Below, piece by piece: positions 18,626-28,700 of a stretch of DNA of 37,054 bases (position 1 is its first letter; the number at the start of each line of letters is the position of its first letter). The notes under the pieces are model-generated. The model was not told the origin of the DNA and searched no databases. It saw only the letters and a list, made by a program, of their open reading frames with translations. The stretch is taken from positions 1 through 37,054 of the forward strand of contig WRGA01000105.1 in assembly GCA_009787405.1 (NCBI GenBank), written 5' to 3'. The stretch comes from Candidatus Azobacteroides sp. (GTDB lineage: Bacteria > Bacteroidota > Bacteroidia > Bacteroidales > WRGA01). A program made the position numbers and the translations under genes.

Positions 18626-21600
18626 ATGAGTTCCATCGTAGAAACCTCGATAAAACGACCGTTGTTGATTATTGTGATATTCACGATATTAACACTCGGC
18701 GGATTGGTCTGTTACAATATGCTCAGTCTGAATTTGCTGCCCAAGTTCGAATTACCCATGATCACGGTTTCCACCGTCTATCCGGGAGCCGGGGCATCGG
18801 AAGTGGAAACTTCGGTCACCAAAAAAGTGGAAGATGCGCTTTCGACCTTGGAGAATCTGAAAAAAATCACCTCGACCTCCCAAGAAGGAGTCTCCATCAT
18901 CGCCGTCGAATTAAATGAAGGAACCGATCCCAATCTGGCCGTTCAAGATGCCCAACGGAAAATCAATGCCATCAAATCCGATTTGCCGACGGAAATATTG
19001 GATCCGTCCATCGATAAAATCTCGTTGGACGAAAAACCGATCATGAACGTCGCGGCATCCTCTTCTCTGCCCCCGACTCAATTTTACAAATTAATCGAAG
19101 ACCGGGTACAACCCCGTCTGGCAAAATTACCCGGAGTCGGTTCGGTAAGCATGGCGGGAGGAAACAAACGGGAAATCAACGTCAACATCGACGCCGAAAA
19201 ACTGAAAGCATACCATCTCTCCATTTTACAGGTGTTGCAAGCTATTCAAACGGCCAATATGGAGATTCCCGCGGGAACGGTCGAAAATACGGGTGCTGTT
19301 TATTCCGTCCGTCTGGCGGCTAAATTTTCAAATTTGAATGAACTTCGCAATACGGTTATCGCCACCAATCCGCAAGGCGGAAAAATCAAAGTGCTGGATG
19401 TGGCCGAAGTGGAAGACGGAATCGCCGAACAAAAACTGATCAACCGCATCGACGGACAAGATGCCATCGGTATTTCCATCCAAAAGCAAACGGACGCCAA
19501 TGCCGTACACGTTGCCGATTTGGCCAAAGCAGAGTTGACCGCCGTCGAGAAAGAATATGCCTCGAGCAATGTCAAATTCGACATTGCCACCGATGATTCC
19601 GTTTACACGAAAGCATCGGCCCATGCGGTGGTGGAAGATCTTATGCTGGCCATTGTCATCGTAGCCGTCGTATGTTTCATATTCCTGCACAATCTGCGAA
19701 GCGCCATGATCGTCATGATTGCCGTTCCTCTTTCCATTATTCCCGCGTTTATCGTGATGTATGCCATGGGGTATTCGCTGAACATGATGTCGTTGATGGC
19801 ATTGTCGCTGGTTGTGGGAATTTTGGTCGACGACTCCATCGTGGTCATCGAAAACATGTTCCGCCACTTGGAAAAAGGAAAAAACAAACGTCAGGCGGCC
19901 ATCGACGGCTGTAAGCAAATCATGTTTACCGCCATGTCCATCACGCTGGTCATTGTGGTGGTATTCTTACCGTTGGCCATTACGGGCGGACTGATCGGTA
20001 ATGTATTGAAAGAATTTGCCATCCCGATTATCGTTGCAACGATGTGCAGTTTGTTGGTGTCGTTTACCATGACACCGATGTTAATGGCCCGTTTCGGCAA
20101 ATTATCGGACGAAACCCGCCCGACATTCGCCGGACGTTTCTCCCGATTGGTGGAAAGAGCATTTGAAGCGTTGAAAAATATGTACATCAACGTATTGACC
20201 TCCGGATTAAAACATAAAGTCTCCGTATTGTTGATAACCATTGTATTATTGATTGCTTCGTTCGCTCTTTTACCGGCGGGATTTATCGGGTTCGCTTTCG
20301 TACCGAACACCGACCAGGGCGAATTTGTCGTCACGCTGGACACAAACCCGCAAGTAACGGTTTATCAAAACAATCAAATTACGATGCAGGTCGAAAAAAT
20401 CATCCGTTCCAAACCCGAAGTGGAACGTGTATATACCAATGTCGGTTCATCGGGCAACGTGATCGGCAATACGTCCAAAAACAACATCACCTCTATTTCC
20501 GTCAAAATGATCGATAAAAAGAAACGGAATATCGGAGTCGACGATTTTGCCCAACAGGTAAAAGAAGAAATCATGCAAATTCCGGGCATTCGCGCTCGCG
20601 TGAGCGTCACTTCGCTGGGTGGCGGCGGAAGCAGCGAACCCATTCAATTTATCGTTCAGGGAGCGGATTTCGAAAAAGTACAAAGTACGGCGGCAATGAT
20701 ATTGGATGACATCCGGCACACTCCGGGAACCACCGATGCCAAATATTCGATCGACGACCCGCGCCAAGAAGTGCAAGTCAAACTGAATCGCGAAAAAATG
20801 TCGGAATTGGGCTTATCGGTCAGTGACGTCGGTTCAACACTTCGTGTGGCGTTAAACGGAAACGACGATTCAAAATACGGCGAAGGCAATTATGAATACG
20901 ACATCAACATCCGTGTGGACAATTTCGACCGCATGCAACCCGAAGATGTCTCCAAACTGACGTTCCTCAACAAACGCGGGGAACTGATCGAACTCAACCA
21001 AATCGCCGACATCAGTTACGGATTGGGGCCGTCGACGCTGGAACGTACCGACCGGATTTCTTCCATCACCGTAAAATGCAACGTTGTCGGTCGTCCGTCT
21101 GGAACGGTGGGATCCGAAATATCCTCGAGCATCAAAGACAAAATACCGGAAGGAATCACCATCAAAGAAGGCGGAATGATGGAACAACAAGCCAATGCGT
21201 TCGGAAGTCTCGGGTTCGCATTTTTGGCTGCCATCGTCATGATTTATCTCATCATGGTTGCCATGTACGACTCATTGCTCGACCCGATCATCGTTTTATT
21301 TTCGATTCCGTTGTCACTGATCGGTGCATTCCTCGCTTTGGCTTTGACTTTAAACGATCTGACCATTTTCAGTATCATCGGATTGATCGTATTGATCGGG
21401 TTGGTAGCCAAAAATGCGATCTTTATCGTAGATTTCACCAATCACATGCGTCGTGACAAAAATATGGATACCTTCCACGGATTAATTGAAGCGGGAAAAG
21501 AACGGTTGCGTCCGATTTTGATGACCACTTTCGCCATGATATTCGGGATGTTGCCGATTGCCCTGGCATCGGGCGACGGCGCCGAAATGAAAAACGGTAT

Positions 21601-21790
21601 GGCTTGGGTAATCATCGGCGGATTGGCAAGTTCCATGATCTTGACGCTGGTGGTGGTTCCCGTCATCTATTACATCTTCGACCGGATCACCTCCAAATTC
21701 AGACACTTCCGTCGAAATTACGCCGTAAGAAAATTAAAGGAACGATTGATGGACGAAGAAGATCTGGTTCCCGTAACGGCAGGGAAGTAG
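18626..21790 (+). CDS. RND-family efflux transporter permease, AcrB/HAE-1 type (1054 aa)
   Basis: A full-length inner-membrane drug/proton antiporter. It has an N-terminal membrane segment, a large periplasmic porter domain, five membrane segments, a second porter domain and the final membrane block. The proton-relay motif G-I-L-V-D-D-S-I-V-V-I-E-N in the fourth membrane segment carries the paired aspartates D402 and D403. Other family marks are V-Y-P-G-A-G-A-S-E-V-E near 45 and F-V-P-N-T-D-Q-G-E-F near the start of the second half. It works with the two preceding gene products to expel amphiphilic compounds. Substrates cannot be read from sequence. A strong terminator follows at once. Confidence 0.95.
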   Translation: MSSIVETSIKRPLLIIVIFTILTLGGLVCYNMLSLNLLPKFELPMITVSTVYPGAGASEVETSVTKKVEDALSTLENLKKITSTSQEGVSIIAVELNEGTDPNLAVQDAQRKINAIKSDLPTEILDPSIDKISLDEKPIMNVAASSSLPPTQFYKLIEDRVQPRLAKLPGVGSVSMAGGNKREINVNIDAEKLKAYHLSILQVLQAIQTANMEIPAGTVENTGAVYSVRLAAKFSNLNELRNTVIATNPQGGKIKVLDVAEVEDGIAEQKLINRIDGQDAIGISIQKQTDANAVHVADLAKAELTAVEKEYASSNVKFDIATDDSVYTKASAHAVVEDLMLAIVIVAVVCFIFLHNLRSAMIVMIAVPLSIIPAFIVMYAMGYSLNMMSLMALSLVVGILVDDSIVVIENMFRHLEKGKNKRQAAIDGCKQIMFTAMSITLVIVVVFLPLAITGGLIGNVLKEFAIPIIVATMCSLLVSFTMTPMLMARFGKLSDETRPTFAGRFSRLVERAFEALKNMYINVLTSGLKHKVSVLLITIVLLIASFALLPAGFIGFAFVPNTDQGEFVVTLDTNPQVTVYQNNQITMQVEKIIRSKPEVERVYTNVGSSGNVIGNTSKNNITSISVKMIDKKKRNIGVDDFAQQVKEEIMQIPGIRARVSVTSLGGGGSSEPIQFIVQGADFEKVQSTAAMILDDIRHTPGTTDAKYSIDDPRQEVQVKLNREKMSELGLSVSDVGSTLRVALNGNDDSKYGEGNYEYDINIRVDNFDRMQPEDVSKLTFLNKRGELIELNQIADISYGLGPSTLERTDRISSITVKCNVVGRPSGTVGSEISSSIKDKIPEGITIKEGGMMEQQANAFGSLGFAFLAAIVMIYLIMVAMYDSLLDPIIVLFSIPLSLIGAFLALALTLNDLTIFSIIGLIVLIGLVAKNAIFIVDFTNHMRRDKNMDTFHGLIEAGKERLRPILMTTFAMIFGMLPIALASGDGAEMKNGMAWVIIGGLASSMILTLVVVPVIYYIFDRITSKFRHFRRNYAVRKLKERLMDEEDLVPVTAGK

Positions 21791-21792
21791 AG

Positions 21793-21824
21793 AAAAAACA
21801 AGGGGGAATGCCCTTTGTTTTTTT
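21793..21824 (+). terminator. Rho-independent terminator of the efflux operon
   Basis: Stem AAAAACAAGGG against CCCTTTGTTTTT with one bulged T, loop GGAATG, ending in a run of seven T. It lies two bases past the pump stop codon. Confidence 0.85.
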
Positions 21825-21968
21825 ATTCATCATAGTTAATAAAACAAGTAAAATCACTCATTATTAGTTATACTTAAAAGAACCGGGCTATATTTTCTGC
21901 ACCCGGCGCGGAAAACTTTTTTGGAAAATTAATGTAAATTGTTTTTCCCGTAAAAACATCAAAATTCT

Positions 21969-21976
21969 TACCTTTG
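21969..21976 (+). promoter_or_regulatory. -7 box for the MATE operon
   Basis: TACCTTTG matches TAnnTTTG and would start transcription about 25 nt before the ATG at 22009. No convincing TTTG lies 19-21 nt upstream, though a T-rich stretch at 21942-21947 is near. Confidence 0.5.
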
Positions 21977-22008
21977 CCTCTCACAAAACGAATCCGAATA
22001 ACTCATTG

Positions 22009-23382
22009 ATGAAACGAGAAAAAAGCAGCATACCGCTTGGATTAGGAACGGAAAATATCGGCAAATTGCTGGCTCAATACGCGATTCCGGCCATTATTGC
22101 CATGACGGCCGCGTCGTTATACAACATAACGGACAGTATTTTTATCGGACACGGCGTAGGTGCGATGGCGTTGTCGGGTCTGGCCATCACTTTCCCGCTG
22201 ATGAATCTTGCGGCGGCATTCGGTTCTTTGGTGGGAATGGGCGGAGCCGCGTCGTTATCTTTACGATTGGGGCAAAAAGATTATGACTCGGCCAACAACA
22301 TTCTGGGAAATGTGTTGATGTTGAATCTCATTATCGGAGTATCTTTTTCGATCATCGCTTTGTTGTTTCTCGATCCCATTCTTTATTTTTTCGGGGCAAG
22401 CAGACAAACCTTACCGTATGCGCACGATTTTATGACCATCATCCTGCTCGGAAACGTCATTACACACATGTACATGGGAATGAATGCGTTGTTGCGTTCG
22501 TCGGGACACCCTCAAAAGTCAATGTTTGCAACTATTTTCACCGTATTGATCAATTTGGCGCTCAACCCGTTGTTCATTTTCGGATTCGGATGGGGAATAC
22601 GGGGAAGCGCCACGGCAACCGTTATTTCCCAATTCGTGGTGTTGATGTGGCAAATCAGTCTTTTCAACAACAAAAACAACTTCATCCGTTTCAAAAAAGG
22701 AATATACCGCTTAAAAAGCAATATCGTAAAAGATGCGTTTGCCATCGGAATGTCGCCGTTTTTGATGAATGCGGCATCATGCATTATCGTTGTTTTGATT
22801 AACCGCGGACTTATCCGCTACGGCGGCGATTTGGCGGTCGGCGCTTACGGAATCGTCAATCGTGTGGCATTTCTTTTCATCATGATTGTCATGGGACTCA
22901 ATCAGGGAATGCAGCCCATCGCGGGGTACAATTACGGGGCAAAACTTCAATCGCGGGTAAACGATGTGCTGAAAAAGTCCATCATCATCGCAACGCTGAT
23001 TATGATTGTCGGTTTTACGATCGTGGAATTATTTCCGCGTGCCATCGCTTCGATTTTCACCAAAGACAACGAGCTGACGGAACAAGCCGTCATCGGCTTA
23101 CGTTACATCTTCATGTTTTACCCTTTGGTCGGGTTCCAAATGGTTGTATCCACCTTTTTTCAAAGCATCGGCATGGCCAAAAAAGCCATTTTCATTTCCC
23201 TGACACGGCAGATACTTTTCCTGATTCCGCTTTTAATCATTTTACCGGAATATTTAAGTGTCACGGGAGTCTGGATCAGCATGCCGATCGCCGACTTCAT
23301 TTCCGTCATTGTCGCGTCCTGTTTATTATACGTTCAATATCGGCAATTTAAAAAGAATCATTTTAAATCGGAAATCGAATAA
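22009..23382 (+). CDS. MATE-family multidrug/metabolite exporter (457 aa)
   Basis: The frame opens at a TTG (22006), but ATG 22009 is the natural start. Twelve membrane segments can be traced. Family marks include the A-I-P-A-I-I-A-M-T-A-A-S-L-Y-N-I-T-D-S-I-F-type first helix with D near residue 42, the L-R-S-S-G-H-P-Q-K-S motif near 164 and the second-half repeat with G-L-N-Q-G-M-Q-P-I-A-G-Y-N-Y-G. These proteins export cationic compounds in exchange for sodium or protons. It is the first gene of a three-gene operon; the next ATG lies one base past its stop. The substrate is unknown. Confidence 0.92.
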   Translation: MKREKSSIPLGLGTENIGKLLAQYAIPAIIAMTAASLYNITDSIFIGHGVGAMALSGLAITFPLMNLAAAFGSLVGMGGAASLSLRLGQKDYDSANNILGNVLMLNLIIGVSFSIIALLFLDPILYFFGASRQTLPYAHDFMTIILLGNVITHMYMGMNALLRSSGHPQKSMFATIFTVLINLALNPLFIFGFGWGIRGSATATVISQFVVLMWQISLFNNKNNFIRFKKGIYRLKSNIVKDAFAIGMSPFLMNAASCIIVVLINRGLIRYGGDLAVGAYGIVNRVAFLFIMIVMGLNQGMQPIAGYNYGAKLQSRVNDVLKKSIIIATLIMIVGFTIVELFPRAIASIFTKDNELTEQAVIGLRYIFMFYPLVGFQMVVSTFFQSIGMAKKAIFISLTRQILFLIPLLIILPEYLSVTGVWISMPIADFISVIVASCLLYVQYRQFKKNHFKSEIE

Positions 23383-23383
23383 C

Positions 23384-24007
23384 ATGGAAAACTACATTAT
23401 CAACATCGGCAGGCAATTGGGCAGCGGCGGTCATACCATCGGAGAAAAACTGTCCGGGCAATTGAATATCGCTTATTATGATAAGGAATTGCTTCAAATT
23501 GCGTCTCAAGAAAGCGGATTGGGTAAAGAATTTTTCGAACGTGCAGATGAAAAGACCAATATTCACCTGTTCGGCGATTTTGTCGGCTGGTTTTCTTCAT
23601 CCATGAATCAAGGTTATTTCAACAATTATTTGCGCAACGAGTCGTTATTTCAAATTCAAAGCGATGTGATACGACAGTTGGCCGACCGGCAATCCTGTAT
23701 TTTCGTCGGAAGATGCGCCGATTATATTTTGCGGGATCATCCCCGATGCCTCAATATTTTTATCACCGCCCGATTCGAAGACCGGCTTCAACGAATCATC
23801 AAAAAAGAAAAAATATCGTCCGAAAAGGCCAAAGAAGTGATTGAACGCACAGACAAACAACGTTCCGGATACTACAATTATTACAGCAACAAAGTTTGGG
23901 GGATGTCAACCTCTTATCATCTGTGCATCAACTCATCGCTGCTCGGAATTGATGAAACGGTCGCCTACATCCGTTCTTTTGCCGAAAAAAGCCTGAAACT
24001 TACTTAA
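23384..24007 (+). CDS. Cytidylate-kinase-like family protein (207 aa)
   Basis: The open frame extends back to 23258 inside the MATE gene, but the ATG at 23384, one base after the MATE stop, gives the conserved N-terminus I-I-N-I-G-R-Q-L-G-S-G-G-H-T-I-G. This is a P-loop variant typical of the cytidylate-kinase-like family (Cytidylate_kin2). The family then has Y-Y-D-K-E-L-L near 27-33, a C-I-F-V-G-R-C-A-D-Y strand, and a lid region with arginines (R-F-E-D-R-L-Q-R-I). Many Bacteroidota carry such proteins in addition to true Cmk. A phosphotransfer role on a nucleotide or similar small molecule is likely, but the substrate is not established. Confidence 0.88.
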   Translation: MENYIINIGRQLGSGGHTIGEKLSGQLNIAYYDKELLQIASQESGLGKEFFERADEKTNIHLFGDFVGWFSSSMNQGYFNNYLRNESLFQIQSDVIRQLADRQSCIFVGRCADYILRDHPRCLNIFITARFEDRLQRIIKKEKISSEKAKEVIERTDKQRSGYYNYYSNKVWGMSTSYHLCINSSLLGIDETVAYIRSFAEKSLKLT

Positions 24008-24037
24008 CAATATAGCGAATCATAAAATTTATCAATT

Positions 24038-25408
24038 ATGAGCACAAAAATCAAACGATTCATTTTGCCTGAAAACGAAATTCCGACCGCATGGTATAAC
24101 ATTGTGGCCGATATGAAAAACAAGCCGCTACCCATGTTGAATCCGACTACCAAACAACCGTTGAAAGTCGAAGAATTATATCCGCTGTTTGCCGAAGAAC
24201 TTGCTGGTCAAGAGTTGAATCAAACCGACAGGTATATCGAAATACCGGAAGAAGTGCGGGACATGTACAAATATTACCGTTCCACGCCGCTTGTCAGGGC
24301 ATACGGGCTGGAAAAAGCGTTGGATACGCCGGCTCATATTTATTTCAAAAATGAAAGTGTCAGTCCGGTCGGTTCCCATAAATTAAATTCGGCTTTGGCA
24401 CAAGCCTACTATTGTAAAAAAGAAGGCACCACCAACATCACTACGGAAACGGGAGCCGGACAATGGGGAGCGGCGCTGTCATACGCCGCCAAGGTGTTCG
24501 GGCTGGAATTGGCCGTATATATGGTGAAAATCAGCTACGAACAAAAGCCGTATCGCCGTTCGATCATGCAGACATTCGGCGCGCAAGTGATCGCATCCCC
24601 TTCGATGTCGACTCATGCCGGTCGAAAAATTTTGACCGAACACCCCAATTATCAGGGAAGTTTGGGAACAGCCATTTCCGAAGCGGTGGAATTGGCCATG
24701 CAAACGCCTGATTGTAAATACACGTTGGGCAGTGTATTGAATCATGTATTTCTGCATCAAACCGTTATCGGATTGGAAGCCGAAAAACAAATGGAAATGG
24801 CGGGAGAATATCCTGATATGGTAATCGCTTGTTTCGGAGGAGGTTCAAACTTCAGCGGACTATCGTTCCCGTTTTTACGCCACAAACTGACCGAAGGAAA
24901 AAACGTCCGGATCATTGCCGCCGAACCGTCATCTTGTCCGAAATTAACGCGCGGAATATTCGAATACGATTTCGGAGATGAAGCCGGTTACACGCCGTTA
25001 ATCCCGATGTTTACATTGGGACATACCTTCTCGCCGGCCCATATTCATGCGGGAGGATTACGCTACCACGGTGCCGGGACCATTGTCAGCCAATTAATGA
25101 AAGACAATTTAATGGAAGCGGTGGATATCAACCAATTGGATTCATTTAATGCCGGTATTTTATTCGCCCAAACGGAAGGAATCATTCCTGCACCCGAATC
25201 CTGTCACGCCATTGCCGCAACCATCAATGAAGCGTTGAAAGCAAAAGAGGAAGGAACGCAAAAAACGATCCTGTTCAACTTATCTGGCCACGGATTGATT
25301 GATATGACAGCTTATGATGCATTTCTGGCCGGCGATTTAAGTAATTACGAATTAAGTAACGAAGAAATTGCCAAAACCGTCAATTCCCTCGAAAAAATAA
25401 TGCAGTAA
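24038..25408 (+). CDS. TrpB2-type tryptophan synthase beta chain (456 aa)
   Basis: A PLP enzyme of fold type II. The Schiff-base lysine is K115 in V-G-S-H-K-L-N-S-A, and the phosphate loop is G-G-G-S-N at 267-271. The extended N-terminus before R-S-T-P-L and the length above 440 mark the TrpB2 branch rather than TrpB1 (about 400). TrpB2 condenses indole with serine or phosphoserine, often as a stand-alone enzyme for salvaging indole. No trpA or other trp gene is near, which fits the stand-alone form. It is the last gene of the MATE/kinase operon, 30 nt after the kinase. Its stop codon TAA is embedded in the hairpin repeat at 25405-25491. Confidence 0.9.
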   Translation: MSTKIKRFILPENEIPTAWYNIVADMKNKPLPMLNPTTKQPLKVEELYPLFAEELAGQELNQTDRYIEIPEEVRDMYKYYRSTPLVRAYGLEKALDTPAHIYFKNESVSPVGSHKLNSALAQAYYCKKEGTTNITTETGAGQWGAALSYAAKVFGLELAVYMVKISYEQKPYRRSIMQTFGAQVIASPSMSTHAGRKILTEHPNYQGSLGTAISEAVELAMQTPDCKYTLGSVLNHVFLHQTVIGLEAEKQMEMAGEYPDMVIACFGGGSNFSGLSFPFLRHKLTEGKNVRIIAAEPSSCPKLTRGIFEYDFGDEAGYTPLIPMFTLGHTFSPAHIHAGGLRYHGAGTIVSQLMKDNLMEAVDINQLDSFNAGILFAQTEGIIPAPESCHAIAATINEALKAKEEGTQKTILFNLSGHGLIDMTAYDAFLAGDLSNYELSNEEIAKTVNSLEKIMQ

Positions 25409-25491
25409 ACGAGTAAACAAGTAGACAAGTAAACAAGCCTCGGAGGTCACCAAGTCACCTTGTTTACTCGTCTACTTGTCTACTCGTTTTC
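25405..25491. repeat. Large hairpin made of tandem octamers, overlapping the trpB2 stop codon
   Basis: Arms 25405-25437 and 25459-25491 are reverse complements at 30 of 33 positions, with a 21-nt loop. Each arm is a string of 8-mers: GTAAACGA, GTAAACAA, GTAGACAA, GTAAACAA on the left and TTTACTCG, TCTACTTG, TCTACTCG on the right. It has no T tract, so it is not a textbook terminator, but as RNA it would be a very stable 3' end for the operon mRNA. Confidence 0.78.
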
Positions 25492-25796
25492 CGGTTGCCG
25501 TTTACGCCCTTTTTTCTACTTTTCTACCACTCACCCTTCAACCGATAGAGATATATTTGACCAAACGCAAATAGAATCTCTTAAAATAAGCATTCCACAT
25601 TTCAAGAGTATTTTTTTTATGAATACACACATAATATGTGTATTCATTCCTATTTTAACGTTATTTCCCCTATATTTGACATTCTCATCTTCTGTATTTT
25701 ATATAAAATGCCTTTAACAGCTCCAATCTACCTCCTATTTTTGTCCTCAAAATTGGGTAGCTAAACTCAAAACATAATTAATAAAATATAATTATA
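25492..25796 (+). promoter_or_regulatory. Intergenic region with palindrome and promoters for the surface-protein gene
   Basis: A perfect 11-bp inverted repeat ATGAATACACA / TGTGTATTCAT with a 7-nt spacer lies at 25619-25647, directly after eight T, and looks like a regulator site. Two -7-like boxes follow: TATATTTG at 25671-25678, and TATTTTTG at 25736-25743 with TTTA 19 nt upstream (25713-25716). The second is the better promoter, giving a leader of about 47 nt to the ATG at 25797. No gene is seen here. Confidence 0.5.
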
Positions 25797-28700
25797 ATGA
25801 AAAACAAGCCCATAAACAAAAAAACAACTCTTATATCCGGATGGAAATATGAAGGATTAAGAAGTACTTTTTCTCTTGCTTTTATGAAAACAAGAATGAT
25901 TTTTACGCTGCATGCCATGGTATTTAGTGTTTCGGCACAAATCACAACAGTGGAACAAGCTAAAACCACTATCGCTAATACGCCGATAAACGGTATCGTA
26001 AATATTGATGGAATAGATTGGTACGTGTTAAGAAAAAAGTCTCTTAACGGCGACAATTATGCTATGTTGATCGCTAAACAACGCTTAACCACTTATTCTC
26101 ATGTTGTATTCAATTCGTCAGGCGATAACAGGTATGAAAACTCTAATGTGCGAGATTTATTAGAAGATTATTATATAAGCCACATGCTTTATAATATTAT
26201 CCCTAACATTGCAGTTGTACCGGATTTAGGGCCTTTCAGTTCTCAGACTGCTACTTCAGAGCCTACGGCAACGATGGCAGGAAAAAGGACAACGGATATA
26301 CTTTTCGCTCCGAGTTATAGAGACGTATATAACTGGAACGGAAATAAAACGACTCCGCTCAATACTCAGCTCAAGAATTATTATTTAAGATGGTGGACGC
26401 GTACACCCAACCCAACCGTTTCAGTATACGTATGGGAAGTCAATCCCCCTAATGATATTATCAACAGCTCTGCGCACGCTGTGGGCTCAGGTAATATAGG
26501 TATTGTCCCGGGGGTATGGGTAAAATACAGTGCGACCAATTACACGGTTACTTATTACGGAAACGGAAATACAGGAGGCACTGCACCTCCCGCAGCCACT
26601 CATAATGCGGGAAGCATCGTAATCGTTGCGGACCCCGGCACATTAGTCAAAACGGGTTATACGTTCGAAGGATGGGCGCTGTCGCCTACAGCCACCATCC
26701 CGGATTATGTACCGCAGTCGTTCTTTACCATTACGGGGAACATCAACCTGTATGCAGTATGGAAAGAAAGCGGAACTTCGCCGAATACAGAATGTATGAC
26801 GGGAGGAACCCTTTTGTACAAGCAAGACTTCGGAGGAAATGATCCCCGGGATCCGGATTTTCGTGAAAGAGGCTTGCAGGCGGAAGAGGGCAGTTCAGAT
26901 ATGGAGTACTCCACAACGCCCAGTATTAATGACGAAGGGTTCTATACGTTGACTAAAAATCCGCAACCGCTATATCCGCCGGAATTTCTCGAGACAAGCG
27001 ACCATACCTTTCCGAATGACATCACCCGCGGCTACTCTATGTTTGTCGATCCGGGAGCAGGCGACAACGGCAAAATCCTGTACCAAACCGAAATCAACGG
27101 GCTGTGCGGCAATATGAGGTTGGCGTTCTCGGCGTGGTTTGTAGATGTCAATATGCTTAATCCACCGATTGTAGCAATCCCGAGAATTCAGTTGCAAATG
27201 ATCAACAAAAACAATCCGACCCAAATATTTGCATGGAAAGATGTTACAATACTTAAAGGCTGGCATCAATTTGGTTTTGATTTTACATTACCCGCAGGTG
27301 TGACAAATGTAATATTCAGGATTATCAACATGGAAGATAGTCGTCGGGGTAATGACTGGTGTATGGACGACATAGAAATACGTTTCTGCGCACCACCGGT
27401 AACGGTATCCGTGTCCGGTTCCCCGGAAGTATGCAACGGATCTCCCGTCACATTAAACGGTTTTTATACCGACGACGGAACGTTCGACAATGCTCCCTGC
27501 TACCGCTGGGAATACAGTCCGTCGGGAAATATAAACAATCCGTCGGAATGGTCGGTAGTACCCGGTTCCGCAGGTTGCTCTACGACACCGGAAATTTCAA
27601 GATCACATACCATAACCCTTAATTCAAACACTGCCGGTTATTACCGGTTAGTGGTGGGAAAAAATGGAACAATCGACAGATGGTATTGCCGTGCTGCATC
27701 CGAAGTCATCCATTTAGCGCTGAAACCGGCACCCGATGCCGGCAGTATCAGCCCATCTTCCGCCATTATATGTGTAAATGATCATATAACGATGAATAAG
27801 ACGGTAAACGGCGGATATTGGATGAGTTCAAATACGGACGTAGCAATTGTCAATCCCGCAACCGGCAAAGTAACCGGAGTGAGCAGGGGTGTTGCCGAAA
27901 TCATTTACGCAGTGATAGGAGCAAATGGATGTGCAGGCACGACCAAAGCCACTGTGAGGGTATCGGAAGGCCCTATCATCTGGACGCCGGAGGCCAATAC
28001 CGACAACGATAAACAGAACTGGAATAATCCCGACAACTGGACGCCGGATATAGTTCCTATGGCGTGCAACGACGTCTATATTCCCGGCAACAGCAGTCAC
28101 TATCCGAAACTGACGGGCAGTGCGGTATGTAACGATATTTACTTCATGTCAGGCGGCGAACTGGGACGTCCCGACCTGCTGACCTATCACCGGGCATTTG
28201 TCCACCTCAACTTGGGTTTGAAGGCGTCCGTCCAAGAGAAAGAAACCGACGTTCAATCTCAACGGAATCTGATTCTTAAAGGCAACGGAACCGCCGACCG
28301 GTTGAAATTTTCGGCTTCAACGTCCCGGCCTTTGGAACGGGAGCGTTGGCATGCACTGTCCTCTCCGTTGCAGGATGTTGTCGCAGGCGATTTAAGTTTC
28401 GGAGGATTCCCGTTGACATTCATGAAAAAATTCGGGCCGATCAATAAAAATGGCGTTACTCATCCTGTGGGCAATTGGACAACTCCCTATAATGATGTAA
28501 CAGAATCGTTTGAGCCTACCCGAGGGTTCGGATTCTATATGTACGGCTACGGAAACCAAAGCGGCGATAATACAGGTTGTCACGAATCCGGTTTTTTCAA
28601 AGACCTGAACGATTTGGATTATTTGCCCGGAAACAAAGGCGAAGCACTTTATGGAATCCGCGCAATAAACGGTATCTTGGAATTGCCCTTCTTTGCCGAT

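Noticed and set aside
23258-23383. Upstream extension of the cytidylate-kinase-like frame into the MATE gene
   Set aside because: The conserved family N-terminus begins at the ATG at 23384, one base after the MATE stop. The extension is simply the MATE gene in another frame.
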